A model generated the notes under the pieces. That model made no database searches, was not told where the DNA came from, and saw only the letters and a list, made by a program, of their open reading frames with translations. Source: an uncultured bacterium (GTDB taxonomy: Bacteria; Patescibacteriota; Minisyncoccia; CAIUEV01). From it: DNA of 9,394 nucleotides. The stretch is taken from contig CAIUEV010000111.1 in assembly GCA_903898335.1 (NCBI GenBank), positions 1 through 9,394 on the forward strand, in the 5' to 3' direction. Positions 1 to 6,486 of this stretch are shown piece after piece. How positions within the stretch are numbered: position 1 is the stretch's first letter; every line of letters starts with the position of its first letter. The position numbers were made by a program, and so were the translations under genes.

Positions 1-947
1 TCAATTCCTTTCAAGCTAAAATCGAGCGTTTGTCGGTAATGAGCTTTGAGAAGCATAATCCTTATCAAAAGCGGATTGTATTTTTTTATTGATTTATCTC
101 TGAGGGTGTAGAAATTATTTAGCGATTTTGACATTTTTTGTCCCTCGATGGTCAAATGTCCGTTGTGAAGCCAAAATTTAGAAAACTTTTTTCCCGTTGC
201 CGCTTCCGATTGAGCGATTTCATTGGTGTGATGAGGAAAAACCAGATCTATGCCACCGGCGTGAATGTCAAAAGATTTGCCCAAATATTTCATACTCATG
301 GCGGAACATTCGATGTGCCAGCCCGGTCTTCCCTTCCCCAGCTCGGTCGCCCAGCAGACTTTGCCATCTTCCGGTTTCCAACTTTTCCAAAGAACAAAGT
401 CGCCGGCATCTTCTTTCTCGTATTCGTCTTCGCCGAGCCGACGGTCGGCATTTTGTTTCAAGTTTTGTTTTTCCAATAAGGCTAATTTTCCGTAAGGCTT
501 GAATTTTTTTATATTGAAATAAACTGAGTCGTCGCCGGCTTGGTAAGTGTAGCCTTTTTTTTCGAGAACTTTTACAAGCTCTATCATCTCCTTGATATGG
601 TCGGTGGCGAAAGGGACAACGTCGGCCGGCTCAATATTTAGGGCTTTTAAATCTTCCGTAAAAGCTTTGAAATAAAATTGAGTGAAGTTTTTCAAGGACT
701 TTTTTTCTTTCTGACTGTTGCGAATCGTCTTGTCGTCAACATCGGTAATGTTCATGACGTGAGTGACTTTGAACTTTCTGAATTTTAAATATCTCTTGAG
801 GAGGTCAACAAAAATATAGGCGCGCAAATTTCCAAGGTGAACATAATTGTAAACTGTCGGTCCGCAACCGTAAAGACCAACTCTTCCCTTTTTTAGAGGT
901 TTGAAAATTTCTTTTTTGCGACTGAGAGTATTATAGAGTTTGAGCAT
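1..947 (-). CDS. cysS: Cysteinyl-tRNA synthetase, partial (C-terminus beyond left edge)
   Basis: Class I aminoacyl-tRNA synthetase that charges tRNA-Cys with cysteine in the cytoplasm. The reading frame starts with ATG at 947 and stays open to base 1, giving 315 codons. In order it shows: a first zinc-ligand cysteine in Y-G-C-G-P-T-V-Y-N near residue 28; the HIGH-like motif H-L-G-N just after; N-I-T-D-V-D-D-K; W-H-I-E-C-S-A-M-S with the second zinc cysteine; H-A-G-G-I-D-L-V-F-P-H-H-T-N-E, which supplies the remaining His and Glu ligands; and the KMSKS loop around bases 125-140. The last visible residues (A-H-Y-R-Q-T-L-D-F-S) match the start of the helical region after the catalytic core. The family is usually about 450-480 residues, so roughly the last third is missing. 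No clear Shine-Dalgarno precedes the ATG. It is transcribed divergently from the peptidase gene at 1065. Confidence 0.97.
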   Translation of the reverse strand, partial: MLKLYNTLSRKKEIFKPLKKGRVGLYGCGPTVYNYVHLGNLRAYIFVDLLKRYLKFRKFKVTHVMNITDVDDKTIRNSQKEKKSLKNFTQFYFKAFTEDLKALNIEPADVVPFATDHIKEMIELVKVLEKKGYTYQAGDDSVYFNIKKFKPYGKLALLEKQNLKQNADRRLGEDEYEKEDAGDFVLWKSWKPEDGKVCWATELGKGRPGWHIECSAMSMKYLGKSFDIHAGGIDLVFPHHTNEIAQSEAATGKKFSKFWLHNGHLTIEGQKMSKSLNNFYTLRDKSIKKYNPLLIRIMLLKAHYRQTLDFSLKGI

Positions 948-968
948 TTTTTTAAATTATCTTTGTTT

Positions 969-997
969 ATGCTAGCACGACGAAAATATTTGGAAAA
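969..997 (-). promoter_or_regulatory. Candidate promoter for cysS
   Basis: On the minus strand an extended -10 element reads TGC then TAGCAT (969-977). A poor -35 match, TTTTCC (992-997), sits 17 bases further upstream. The predicted transcript would begin about 10-15 bases before the cysS ATG. The -10 is decent and the -35 matches only about half of consensus, so this is a tentative call based on position in the divergent gap. Confidence 0.3.
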
Positions 998-1004
998 GAT
1001 TTTT

Positions 1005-1033
1005 TTGACCGGTTAGTTGTTTGTTCTTATCCT
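1005..1033 (+). promoter_or_regulatory. Sigma-70-type promoter for the VanY-like gene
   Basis: TTGACC (1005-1010) and TATCCT (1028-1033) are separated by exactly 17 bases, matching the -35 and -10 consensus at 5 of 6 and 4 of 6 positions. Transcription would start near 1040. That places an in-frame TTG at 1017 upstream of the RNA start and leaves the ATG at 1065 as the sensible start, with a leader of about 25 bases. Confidence 0.5.
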
Positions 1034-1064
1034 CTTAGGAAATTATAATTTTTTACTTCTCTTC

Positions 1065-1865
1065 ATGAAAAATCCAAAAAAACACTTGCAGACCGCTTTG
1101 CTGCTAGTGGTTTTGTTTCTTGTGTTGGCCGTTTCCGATATTGTCTACTTCCCCATTTCTCATGAGCGCCTGGATTTTGTTCAACGCTTTATGGTTCGGC
1201 AAATAAACAAAAGCTGGGGCGAATATAGTGAATCAATGCCAAAGGAAAAAGTTAAAATTGTTTCCTATGAAAATTTTCTCGGTCAGTTTAATTTTTTGGA
1301 AAGACGTTTTGTGGAAAGAGTTTTTGCTATCGACCCCAAAGAGCTAGGATTTAAGGGCGCGTATTTTTCAAAAAAAACAGTGGATGATTTGGTCTTAATT
1401 CCTCAAAAGACTTTTGAGATGCCTGATGGTCCTTACGAAACGGGAATCAACTATATGCCCGGTTATGTTTATGCGGATTATGAAAAAATGATGGAGGCCA
1501 TGGAAAAAGATTTGGGGAGACGCCTCTATATTGATTCTGCTTATCGTTCCCCTGGCTACCAAGGGGCGATTTTCTTCTACTATCTTGGCGAGAAAAATAA
1601 TTATTCATTAAAGGAGAATGCCGGTTGGGTGGCTATGCCCGGTTACAGTGAACATGGTTCTGAGAACACAGCCCTGGACTTTATTAATCAAGATGGAATT
1701 AGTGGAGAGGGCAAGGATCAGACGTCGGAAACTTTTGAACAACTTCCCGAATACGATTGGTTGATGAAAAATGCGAGCAAATACAATTTTTATTTGACAT
1801 ATCCTCGCAACAATCCTTACGGGGTCAATTACGAATCCTGGCATTGGCACTGGGAGAAAAAATAA
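1065..1865 (+). CDS. Membrane-anchored D-alanyl-D-alanine carboxypeptidase, VanY/M15 family
   Basis: Zinc metallopeptidase predicted to trim the terminal D-Ala from peptidoglycan stem peptides outside the membrane. The 266-residue product has a short basic N-terminus, one hydrophobic segment at about residues 11-30 (signal anchor), a spacer of about 100 residues, and a VanY-type domain from about residue 125. Visible motifs are S-A-Y-R-S-P-G-Y-Q (158-166), P-G-Y-S-E-H-G with H197 and L-D-F with D205 as zinc ligands, P-E-Y-D-W-L (229-233), and Y-E-S-W-H-W with E257 as likely catalytic base and H260 as third zinc ligand. The family motif is normally S-x-H-x-x-G-x-A-x-D; here the gap between His and Asp is one residue longer. 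A longer reading from TTG at 1017 adds 16 hydrophobic residues, but the promoter at 1005-1033 argues against it. There is no good Shine-Dalgarno. The kinase-like gene follows 64 bases downstream. Confidence 0.9.
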   Translation: MKNPKKHLQTALLLVVLFLVLAVSDIVYFPISHERLDFVQRFMVRQINKSWGEYSESMPKEKVKIVSYENFLGQFNFLERRFVERVFAIDPKELGFKGAYFSKKTVDDLVLIPQKTFEMPDGPYETGINYMPGYVYADYEKMMEAMEKDLGRRLYIDSAYRSPGYQGAIFFYYLGEKNNYSLKENAGWVAMPGYSEHGSENTALDFINQDGISGEGKDQTSETFEQLPEYDWLMKNASKYNFYLTYPRNNPYGVNYESWHWHWEKK

Positions 1866-1869
1866 GGCT

Positions 1870-1897
1870 TTGATTTTGGTTTTTTTAAAGGTAAAAT
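1870..1897 (+). promoter_or_regulatory. Candidate promoter for the kinase-like gene
   Basis: TTGATT (1870-1875) and TAAAAT (1892-1897) are 16 bases apart, with 4 of 6 and 5 of 6 consensus matches. Predicted transcription from about 1904 would give a leader of about 25 bases before the ATG at 1930. No terminator is visible between the peptidase and this gene, so read-through transcription is also possible. Confidence 0.4.
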
Positions 1898-1929
1898 TCC
1901 CTGAAGTCTTTAAATATTAAAATTAAAAG

Positions 1930-3510
1930 ATGTCTTCTTTTGAAAAACCCTCTTCCCTTCCCGATTCTCTCGATAAAAAAAACAAAGTTTCAGAAAGAGA
2001 AACTGAGACGAGAGAAGATGTCGCGGAATCGGTACTGGAGAGAGCTATTGAATTATCATGGAAAGTTAATGAGGGAAACAACGGAATTGTCTGTTTGCTT
2101 GAAATGGAAAAAATGGAAGAAGGAGTGAAAGAAGCTCTTTGTCAGTTAAATGAAAGAATTAGAGAAAAGGAATCGTTGGCGAATAAAGTGCTAAAAATTT
2201 ATCGTCCCGGTGAGGGAGAAAAAGAGTTCGCCTTGCAGAAAGAATGTTGGGAAAGCATAGAGAGTAGTCCTGATAAAGATAAAATGATGCAGATTCCGGA
2301 GCCGCTGATTTTTCAGGATGTCGCAGTCAAAACCAAAGAAGCGCAGAATAGATTAGAAAAATGGGGATTCAAATTGCCTACTTTTACTTTGCCTAAAGAA
2401 TTGGCGGAACGCCTTAAAGAGAAGAAAGAAGAGATTCCCGAAGGATTGGTTCGAGAAATTGATTTCACGGAAAAGGGCTTGAAAATAATTAATGAATTCA
2501 TAGAAGAGGAAAAAAGAAGTGATTCAAAAAAAGTAAAATTTAAATTGCCGGAAGTAAGGGCGGAATTATTTTTGATGGACAGTATTTCCGGAGAAGATTT
2601 GGCCACGATTCTTTATCGCGAAGTCATTAAAAGACATCCGGGAGCTTCCGATTGGGGCAACAGTTCTGAAGGTATGAGTATTGATCAACTACAAGATAAG
2701 ATTGCTCAAATTTTTGATTTTAAGCGGCCCGGGGGGAAACATGCTCGAGGGGAAGATAAAATTTTTGAGGAAGAAATGGTAAAAAGGCAAAACGCCTCGG
2801 AAGTCAGAAAGTATTTAATCAAGGAAACCGATTTCATGATTGATTCGGAGCAGTTTGATAAAATAGAGAAAACGATTACTCACTTGAATAAGGAAGGCTT
2901 TTATCATCGGGATTTGCATGAAAGAAATATAATGTTTGACGAGCAAGGAGAAGTTTATATGATCGATTTTGGCAGTGCCAAAAAAGAAAAGACTGCGAGA
3001 GACAGCGTTTACGAGGAAGGAGAAAAAGTTTTTATCAGAGATAGAAGCATAATTAACAAGTTGAAAATTTTTACCAATCCTCAGGAAAAAAGACAGGGTT
3101 TGGAAAAAACCGAGGGCGTTCAATCCGATTTTAAGCATTTGAACAACGTTGTCTGGCGAGTTGGCGGCGAAGAATGGAGAGATTTTTTGGCTGAGTTGCC
3201 GGAGAAAAAATTGACTCCGGCGGAAGCGGACAGTCTTCTTGAGGAGAGATCTTTGCTTTTCTTTAAACAGGTGGCCGGCAAACAAATAAACGATCTGAAA
3301 GAGATGGAGCTGCGAATAAAAATGTTTTTAGTCAGTGAGATTTTTGAGTGTCTTCCGGAAGAGGTGCAGTCGGAATGGGCAGAAAAATATTTGGAAAGCG
3401 AAGGCAAAAAGTATAGCGATTCAGCTTATCTGTTGGGAAAGTTAAATAATTTTCGATATTGGCTGGTAATAGAAAAAGGCCTAACCGTTAGGTCAGGCCG
3501 TGGCAAATAG
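1930..3510 (+). CDS. Protein-kinase-like fold protein
   Basis: The 526-residue product has a recognisable kinase active site. A possible glycine-rich loop, E-G-N-N-G-I-V (48-54), precedes V-L-K with K89 as candidate ATP-binding lysine, and E105 is a candidate helix-C glutamate. L-F-L-M-D-S-I-S-G-E-D-L (213-224) resembles a hinge. Y-H-R-D-L-H-E-R-N-I-M-F-D (325-337) is a catalytic loop with D328 and N333, and I-D-F-G-S-A (345-350) supplies the metal-binding aspartate D346. The H-R-D-L-H-x-x-N form is typical of atypical or lipopolysaccharide-kinase-like and RIO-like groups, so the substrate could be protein or small molecule. The segment between the N-lobe and hinge (about 122-205) is a charged insertion, and another lies at about 240-295. 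The C-terminal 170 residues match nothing I recognise. There is no signal peptide or membrane segment, so it is probably cytoplasmic. The ATG at 1930 follows an A-rich stretch rather than a strong ribosome-binding site. The family is well supported; the function is not. Confidence 0.8.
   Translation: MSSFEKPSSLPDSLDKKNKVSERETETREDVAESVLERAIELSWKVNEGNNGIVCLLEMEKMEEGVKEALCQLNERIREKESLANKVLKIYRPGEGEKEFALQKECWESIESSPDKDKMMQIPEPLIFQDVAVKTKEAQNRLEKWGFKLPTFTLPKELAERLKEKKEEIPEGLVREIDFTEKGLKIINEFIEEEKRSDSKKVKFKLPEVRAELFLMDSISGEDLATILYREVIKRHPGASDWGNSSEGMSIDQLQDKIAQIFDFKRPGGKHARGEDKIFEEEMVKRQNASEVRKYLIKETDFMIDSEQFDKIEKTITHLNKEGFYHRDLHERNIMFDEQGEVYMIDFGSAKKEKTARDSVYEEGEKVFIRDRSIINKLKIFTNPQEKRQGLEKTEGVQSDFKHLNNVVWRVGGEEWRDFLAELPEKKLTPAEADSLLEERSLLFFKQVAGKQINDLKEMELRIKMFLVSEIFECLPEEVQSEWAEKYLESEGKKYSDSAYLLGKLNNFRYWLVIEKGLTVRSGRGK
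3473..3499 (-). terminator. Rho-independent terminator of the 74-residue gene
   Basis: Read on the minus strand, arms GGCCTGACC and GGTTAGGCC (3491-3499 and 3478-3486) form a 9-bp stem with one G-U pair and a TAAC loop, followed directly by five T's (3473-3477). On the plus strand the hairpin has no T-run after it. It therefore serves the minus-strand gene ending at 3514, 15 bases away, while lying inside the last codons of the convergent kinase-like gene. Confidence 0.8.
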
Positions 3511-3513
3511 AGT

Positions 3514-3738
3514 TTAGAAAGTAGCAAAGAATTTTTCCAATTTGGAACGAGAGAACCGAGCGACAACGGTTCCTCGAGATTCTTTGCGCAGGAGTATCTC
3601 CTCCGTTTTGGTGGAGAAACCGATTTTGTATCCTCTCTTGCGGAGCGCTTTCTTGAAGAAGGCGACTCCCTGTCTTCCTCTAATTTCCTCCTTCTCCGGG
3701 TTTGAATTTTTTTGCTTTGGTTGAGCCTTTAGCAACAT
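3514..3738 (-). CDS. Small basic protein of unknown function (74 aa)
   Basis: I do not recognise this family. The product is rich in Lys and Arg, with clusters such as F-F-K-K-A-L-R-K-R-G-Y-K-I-G (28-41) and F-S-R-S-K-L-E-K-F-F near the C-terminus. It has no cysteine and no membrane segment. The charge suggests nucleic-acid or ribosome binding, but no motif proves it. That it is a real gene is supported by a good Shine-Dalgarno (AAGGA, 3747-3751) 8 bases before the ATG and by a strong terminator just after the stop. It ends 3 bases from the stop of the convergent kinase-like gene. The overlapping plus-strand reading at 3542-3724 has neither signal. Confidence 0.7.
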   Translation of the reverse strand: MLLKAQPKQKNSNPEKEEIRGRQGVAFFKKALRKRGYKIGFSTKTEEILLRKESRGTVVARFSRSKLEKFFATF

Positions 3739-3746
3739 AATATAAA

Positions 3747-3751
3747 TCCTT
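3747..3751 (-). promoter_or_regulatory. Shine-Dalgarno of the 74-residue gene
   Basis: AAGGA on the minus strand, inside the purine stretch AAGGAAGGA, lies 8 bases before the ATG at 3738. It is the clearest ribosome-binding site in the window and it decides both the start and the coding strand here. Confidence 0.65.
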
Positions 3752-3809
3752 CCTTCCCCGAGTCCCCTTTACCCTCCCGAATAAATTAAAAGTTCTAGGG
3801 ACTAGGGTT

Positions 3810-3836
3810 TGTATAATCCTTTTTCTCTTTTGGCAA
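3810..3836 (-). promoter_or_regulatory. Possible promoter for the 74-residue gene
   Basis: On the minus strand TTGCCA (3831-3836) and TATACA (3810-3815) match consensus at 5 of 6 and 4 of 6 positions, but the 15-base spacing is short. The transcript would have a leader of about 65 bases with a CTAG-containing repeat (3795-3806) and a purine-rich stretch before the start. Co-transcription with the amidohydrolase gene upstream is the alternative, since no terminator is visible between them. Confidence 0.3.
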
Positions 3837-3883
3837 GAGATTTTAGAGCTACTTATTAATATTTGAAATTACATGTCTAATTT

Positions 3884-4897
3884 TTATTTAAAATCCAGTT
3901 GCTCGATGTTGTGGCTGTAAAGATAATCAAAATTATTTTCTTCTTTCTCTATTTCCTCTTCCAGTTCTTTTAGGGTTTTTCCTTCAAAGTTGGTGAAGCC
4001 GAGCGCCTCAAGTCCGTTTATTGTCATCATTTTGATAACCTCTTTGACGGGTAGTAATGTCGGATCGTTATGTTTGGCCTTTTGCAATAGTGCGGCAATT
4101 TTTCCCGCTTCCCAAATGTCCATTCGGTTGGAACTGGCTGCTCCGTCCGTACCCAATGCAACAGATGCACCCTCTTTCATGATTTTAGAAATCGGTGCGA
4201 TGCCGGATCCCAACTTGGCATTGCTTAAGGGGCAATGAATTATTTTGGCACCCCTTTTCTTTATTATCTTAATGTCCTCATCATTTAAAAAGACGCAGTG
4301 GGCCAAGATTGTTTTTTTATCTAACATTCCAAGTTTGTCCAAATATTGCGTGGGGGTTAGACCGTGTGTTTTTTTGCAGTCTTCAATTTCTTTTTTTGTT
4401 TCCGCCAAATGGATATGATAAATCGCTCCGTATTTGTTTGCTAAATTTTTAGCTTTGATTAAGTTTTTTTTACTGACGGTGTAAATTGAATGAGGGGCGA
4501 CGGCTACTTTTACCCAGTCGTCATTCTTGTATTTTTTTATTAAACTCTCGGTTATTTTCAAACCCACGTCAAAATTTTTAGCGCCGGGAGTGGGAAAATC
4601 AAGCAGACCTTCTCCAATTAGGGCATGTATTTTTAGTTCTCTGGCCGCTCTTGCCACTTCATCTTCAAAAAAATACATATCGGAAAAAACTTTAATTCCG
4701 TTGCGTTGCATTTCTTGGATGGCTTTTTTGGTATTTTTATAGACAAAAGATGGTTTGACATGTTCCCTTTCTTTCGGCCAAATATGATTTTCCAGCCACT
4801 CTTGCAAGGCTAAATCTTCTGCCAGTCCCCTAAAAGCGACCATGGCTCCATGGGTGTGGCAATTGACTAAAGGTAGAGAAAATTTTTGTTTCTTCAT
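3884..4897 (-). CDS. Amidohydrolase of the SAH/MTA deaminase (TrzA/AtzA-like) group, barrel only
   Basis: A 337-residue metal-dependent hydrolase, most similar in motif pattern to S-adenosylhomocysteine/methylthioadenosine deaminases and related aminohydrolases. Candidate metal ligands are H14 and H16 in N-C-H-T-H, H163 in I-Y-H-I-H-L-A-E-T, and D251 in L-G-T-D-G-A-A-S. E166, H136 (A-P-H-S) and H200 (L-A-H-C) are likely active-site residues. H-C-P-L-S-N-A-K-L (221-229) and T-I-N-G-L-E-A-L-G-F (292-301) are further family blocks. Relatives are usually 400-450 residues, with a beta-sandwich built from both ends. Here the HxH motif comes at residue 14 rather than about 55-60, and the C-terminus is a charged helical stretch (307-325), so both beta halves are missing. 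The upstream frame hits a stop at 4940-4942, so the short N-terminus is not a mis-called start. It lies 29 bases after the Nudix gene on the same strand. The true substrate is unknown. Confidence 0.85.
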   Translation of the reverse strand: MKKQKFSLPLVNCHTHGAMVAFRGLAEDLALQEWLENHIWPKEREHVKPSFVYKNTKKAIQEMQRNGIKVFSDMYFFEDEVARAARELKIHALIGEGLLDFPTPGAKNFDVGLKITESLIKKYKNDDWVKVAVAPHSIYTVSKKNLIKAKNLANKYGAIYHIHLAETKKEIEDCKKTHGLTPTQYLDKLGMLDKKTILAHCVFLNDEDIKIIKKRGAKIIHCPLSNAKLGSGIAPISKIMKEGASVALGTDGAASSNRMDIWEAGKIAALLQKAKHNDPTLLPVKEVIKMMTINGLEALGFTNFEGKTLKELEEEIEKEENNFDYLYSHNIEQLDFK

Positions 4898-4926
4898 GGT
4901 TAATGGGTCAGTGATTCCAGATGGGA

Positions 4927-5697
4927 TCAGTTTGCTATATTAGAATAAGCAAAATTTATTAATGGTTCCATATACTCATCACATTTGTCGTGATTTTTTT
5001 TAAAAAATTGTTCAATTTTATCGGCTGATTTTTCTAGAGTCACAATGCTCCCAAACTCGGGATCCTTTTTATTTTGCTGGAGATTTTTCGTGAACAAACT
5101 ATACTTTTTGAGAAAATCATTTGATGTTTCGTTTAGAATAACTCGAAAAATAACAGCTGTCTTCTTTGTCTTTCCGCCTTGCTTAATATAGGCTAAATCA
5201 AAACTTTTTATACGACTATCGACCCCAACATCTATATTAAGTTCTTCCAAAAGCTCTTTTGAGATGTTTTTCTTCAGATCAAAAATTCCATCTTTTAGGT
5301 CGGAATTGTCGATTCCTCCGCCGGCAAGCTGATATATTCCTGCACGTGCGGTGTGCCCCCCCATTTCTCCCAAAATAATCTTATTGTCAGAAGTTTCTAC
5401 CAGGCATGCAGTGAATATTACCCTAATTCCGTATCCATTCATATCTGAATCGACATTCTGGCAATAGAGATAATGTGCATAATCGGTTTTTTCTACAAGA
5501 ATATTGTGATTAGTCTCATCTTCTTGGTTTTTTGTCATAGTAAAAACTTCTCCTCGCGTGTATTTTTTCCCGTCATTTAGAAGCGACTGCCAATATAAAT
5601 CAACTTTCTTTTGCCATTCAACAGGCAATTCGATTGATTTATTGCTAAATCGAACTATTAATTTTTTATCCAGAGTTGATATTTCTACAGAATCCAT
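4927..5697 (-). CDS. Divergent Nudix hydrolase (256 aa)
   Basis: Nudix enzymes cleave nucleoside diphosphates linked to another moiety, such as NADH, ADP-ribose or oxidised nucleotides. The signature here is imperfect: L-A-G-G-G-I-D (124-130), then a spacer longer than canonical, then K-E-L-L-E-E-L-N-I (147-155). This matches R-E-U-x-E-E-x-G-U with Lys for Arg and Asn for Gly, but keeps the metal-binding glutamates E148, E151 and E152. The preceding strand V-I-F-T-A-C-L-V-E (93-101) and following strand A-V-I-F-R-V-I-L (181-188) fit the fold. About 85 N-terminal residues form an extra domain I do not recognise. No membrane segment is seen. It lies 63 bases after the SIR2-like gene and 29 before the amidohydrolase. 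The substrate cannot be assigned from sequence. Confidence 0.75.
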   Translation of the reverse strand: MDSVEISTLDKKLIVRFSNKSIELPVEWQKKVDLYWQSLLNDGKKYTRGEVFTMTKNQEDETNHNILVEKTDYAHYLYCQNVDSDMNGYGIRVIFTACLVETSDNKIILGEMGGHTARAGIYQLAGGGIDNSDLKDGIFDLKKNISKELLEELNIDVGVDSRIKSFDLAYIKQGGKTKKTAVIFRVILNETSNDFLKKYSLFTKNLQQNKKDPEFGSIVTLEKSADKIEQFFKKNHDKCDEYMEPLINFAYSNIAN

Positions 5698-5734
5698 GTC
5701 TTTATACTAACATAAATAAAAAATCATACGATAT

Positions 5735-5740
5735 ATTATA
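5735..5740 (-). promoter_or_regulatory. Consensus -10 element before the Nudix gene
   Basis: A perfect TATAAT on the minus strand lies in the 63-base gap between the SIR2-like and Nudix genes. Transcription would start near 5728, about 30 bases before the ATG at 5697. No convincing -35 is found at 16-18 bases, and the region is very AT-rich, so chance occurrence is possible. If real, the Nudix-amidohydrolase pair can be transcribed independently. Confidence 0.4.
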
Positions 5741-5760
5741 GAGAGTCTAGATAAAATAAA

Positions 5761-6484
5761 TCATAAAATAAGCTCGTAAATTCTTTTTGCAAACTCATTT
5801 GCAGTTACACGAAATAAAAAATCACAATCCTGAGGTGATTCAAGAGGATATTCTATAAACTTGCCACTGCTAAGATATCCTTCCGGATCTACATACACAA
5901 TTTTCAAGCCTTTATTCCTTGCTGCATGCTGAATCCGGCGTCTGTCTGCATGTGAACCAACAACGAATAGTGATTTGGCTTGCGGATGAAATTTTATTTT
6001 TGGAATAATGTGTGTTTCTTCATATCGACGAACAAATAATTCTTTTAGCCCCACCCGACTAACTAATCCGTCAAAATTGTTGGTTATAATGGGGCCAACA
6101 ATGAGACCTCTATCGAACATCTCTCTCATCGTATAATAGAAGTCAGTCTGCGGTGCAGTAAAACATTTTCTATAGATCTCGCTTAACTTTATGATTGAAG
6201 ATTGCGGATCTTTAATTAAATCTGCGACTATTCTGTCTTCATATGGGTCAAATATAAAATTTCCAGTCTCTGGATTTGTGACGTTGTAAAGCCTATGTAG
6301 ATAATTCAGCGGGGGAATTCCAGCTTCAATGGAAGGCCCACAGCCGAGCTCAAATTGAGCAGGAAAAAAATCTTTGAGTTTGCTCCATTTATTAATAGAC
6401 GGATTTCCTCTTGTGTCCTTTACTCGGATTCCTGTTTTAAGAATTTTCCATGGTTTATCGAGAAAATTTTTTTTTCTTGTTCAT
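5761..6484 (-). CDS. SIR2-like NAD-binding protein with an apparent frameshift near the start
   Basis: SIR2-fold proteins bind NAD and act as protein deacylases, ADP-ribosyltransferases or NADases. As written, the frame holding this protein has no ATG, GTG or TTG until 6129, which would omit the first half. An ATG at 6482-6484, two bases after the upstream stop, runs into a run of nine A's (6467-6475) and terminates after 9 codons. With eight A's the gene reads through for 240 residues. In that reading G-C-G-P-S-I-E-A-G-I-P (47-57) matches the sirtuin NAD motif G-A-G-x-S-x-x-S-G-I-P; T-N-N-F-D-G-L (134-140) matches the T-Q-N-I-D catalytic region; T-H (H158) is a candidate catalytic histidine; and V-V-G-S-H-A-D (174-180) resembles the later G-T-S-L motif. 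There is no C-x-x-C pair, so the zinc ribbon of classical sirtuins is absent. The fold call is fairly secure. Whether the frameshift is mutation, sequencing error or slippage is open. Confidence 0.7.
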
Positions 6485-6486
6485 TT

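Noticed and set aside
138..502. Plus-strand open frames over the left end
   Set aside because: They lie opposite clear cysteinyl-tRNA synthetase motifs (KMSKS, W-H-I-E-C, H-A-G-G-I-D) on the minus strand and encode nothing recognisable.
1017..1064. TTG start extending the VanY-like protein by 16 residues
   Set aside because: A well-spaced promoter (1005-1033) overlaps it, so the RNA would begin downstream of the TTG; the ATG at 1065 gives a normal signal anchor.
3542..3724. Plus-strand 60-residue open frame
   Set aside because: The opposite strand has a Shine-Dalgarno, a start and a terminator; this frame has none.
3824..3840. Hairpin TCTCTT/AAGAGA as terminator of the amidohydrolase gene
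   Set aside because: On the minus strand it is followed by A's and G's, not T's, and no plus-strand gene ends here; the stem is only 6 bp of weak pairs.
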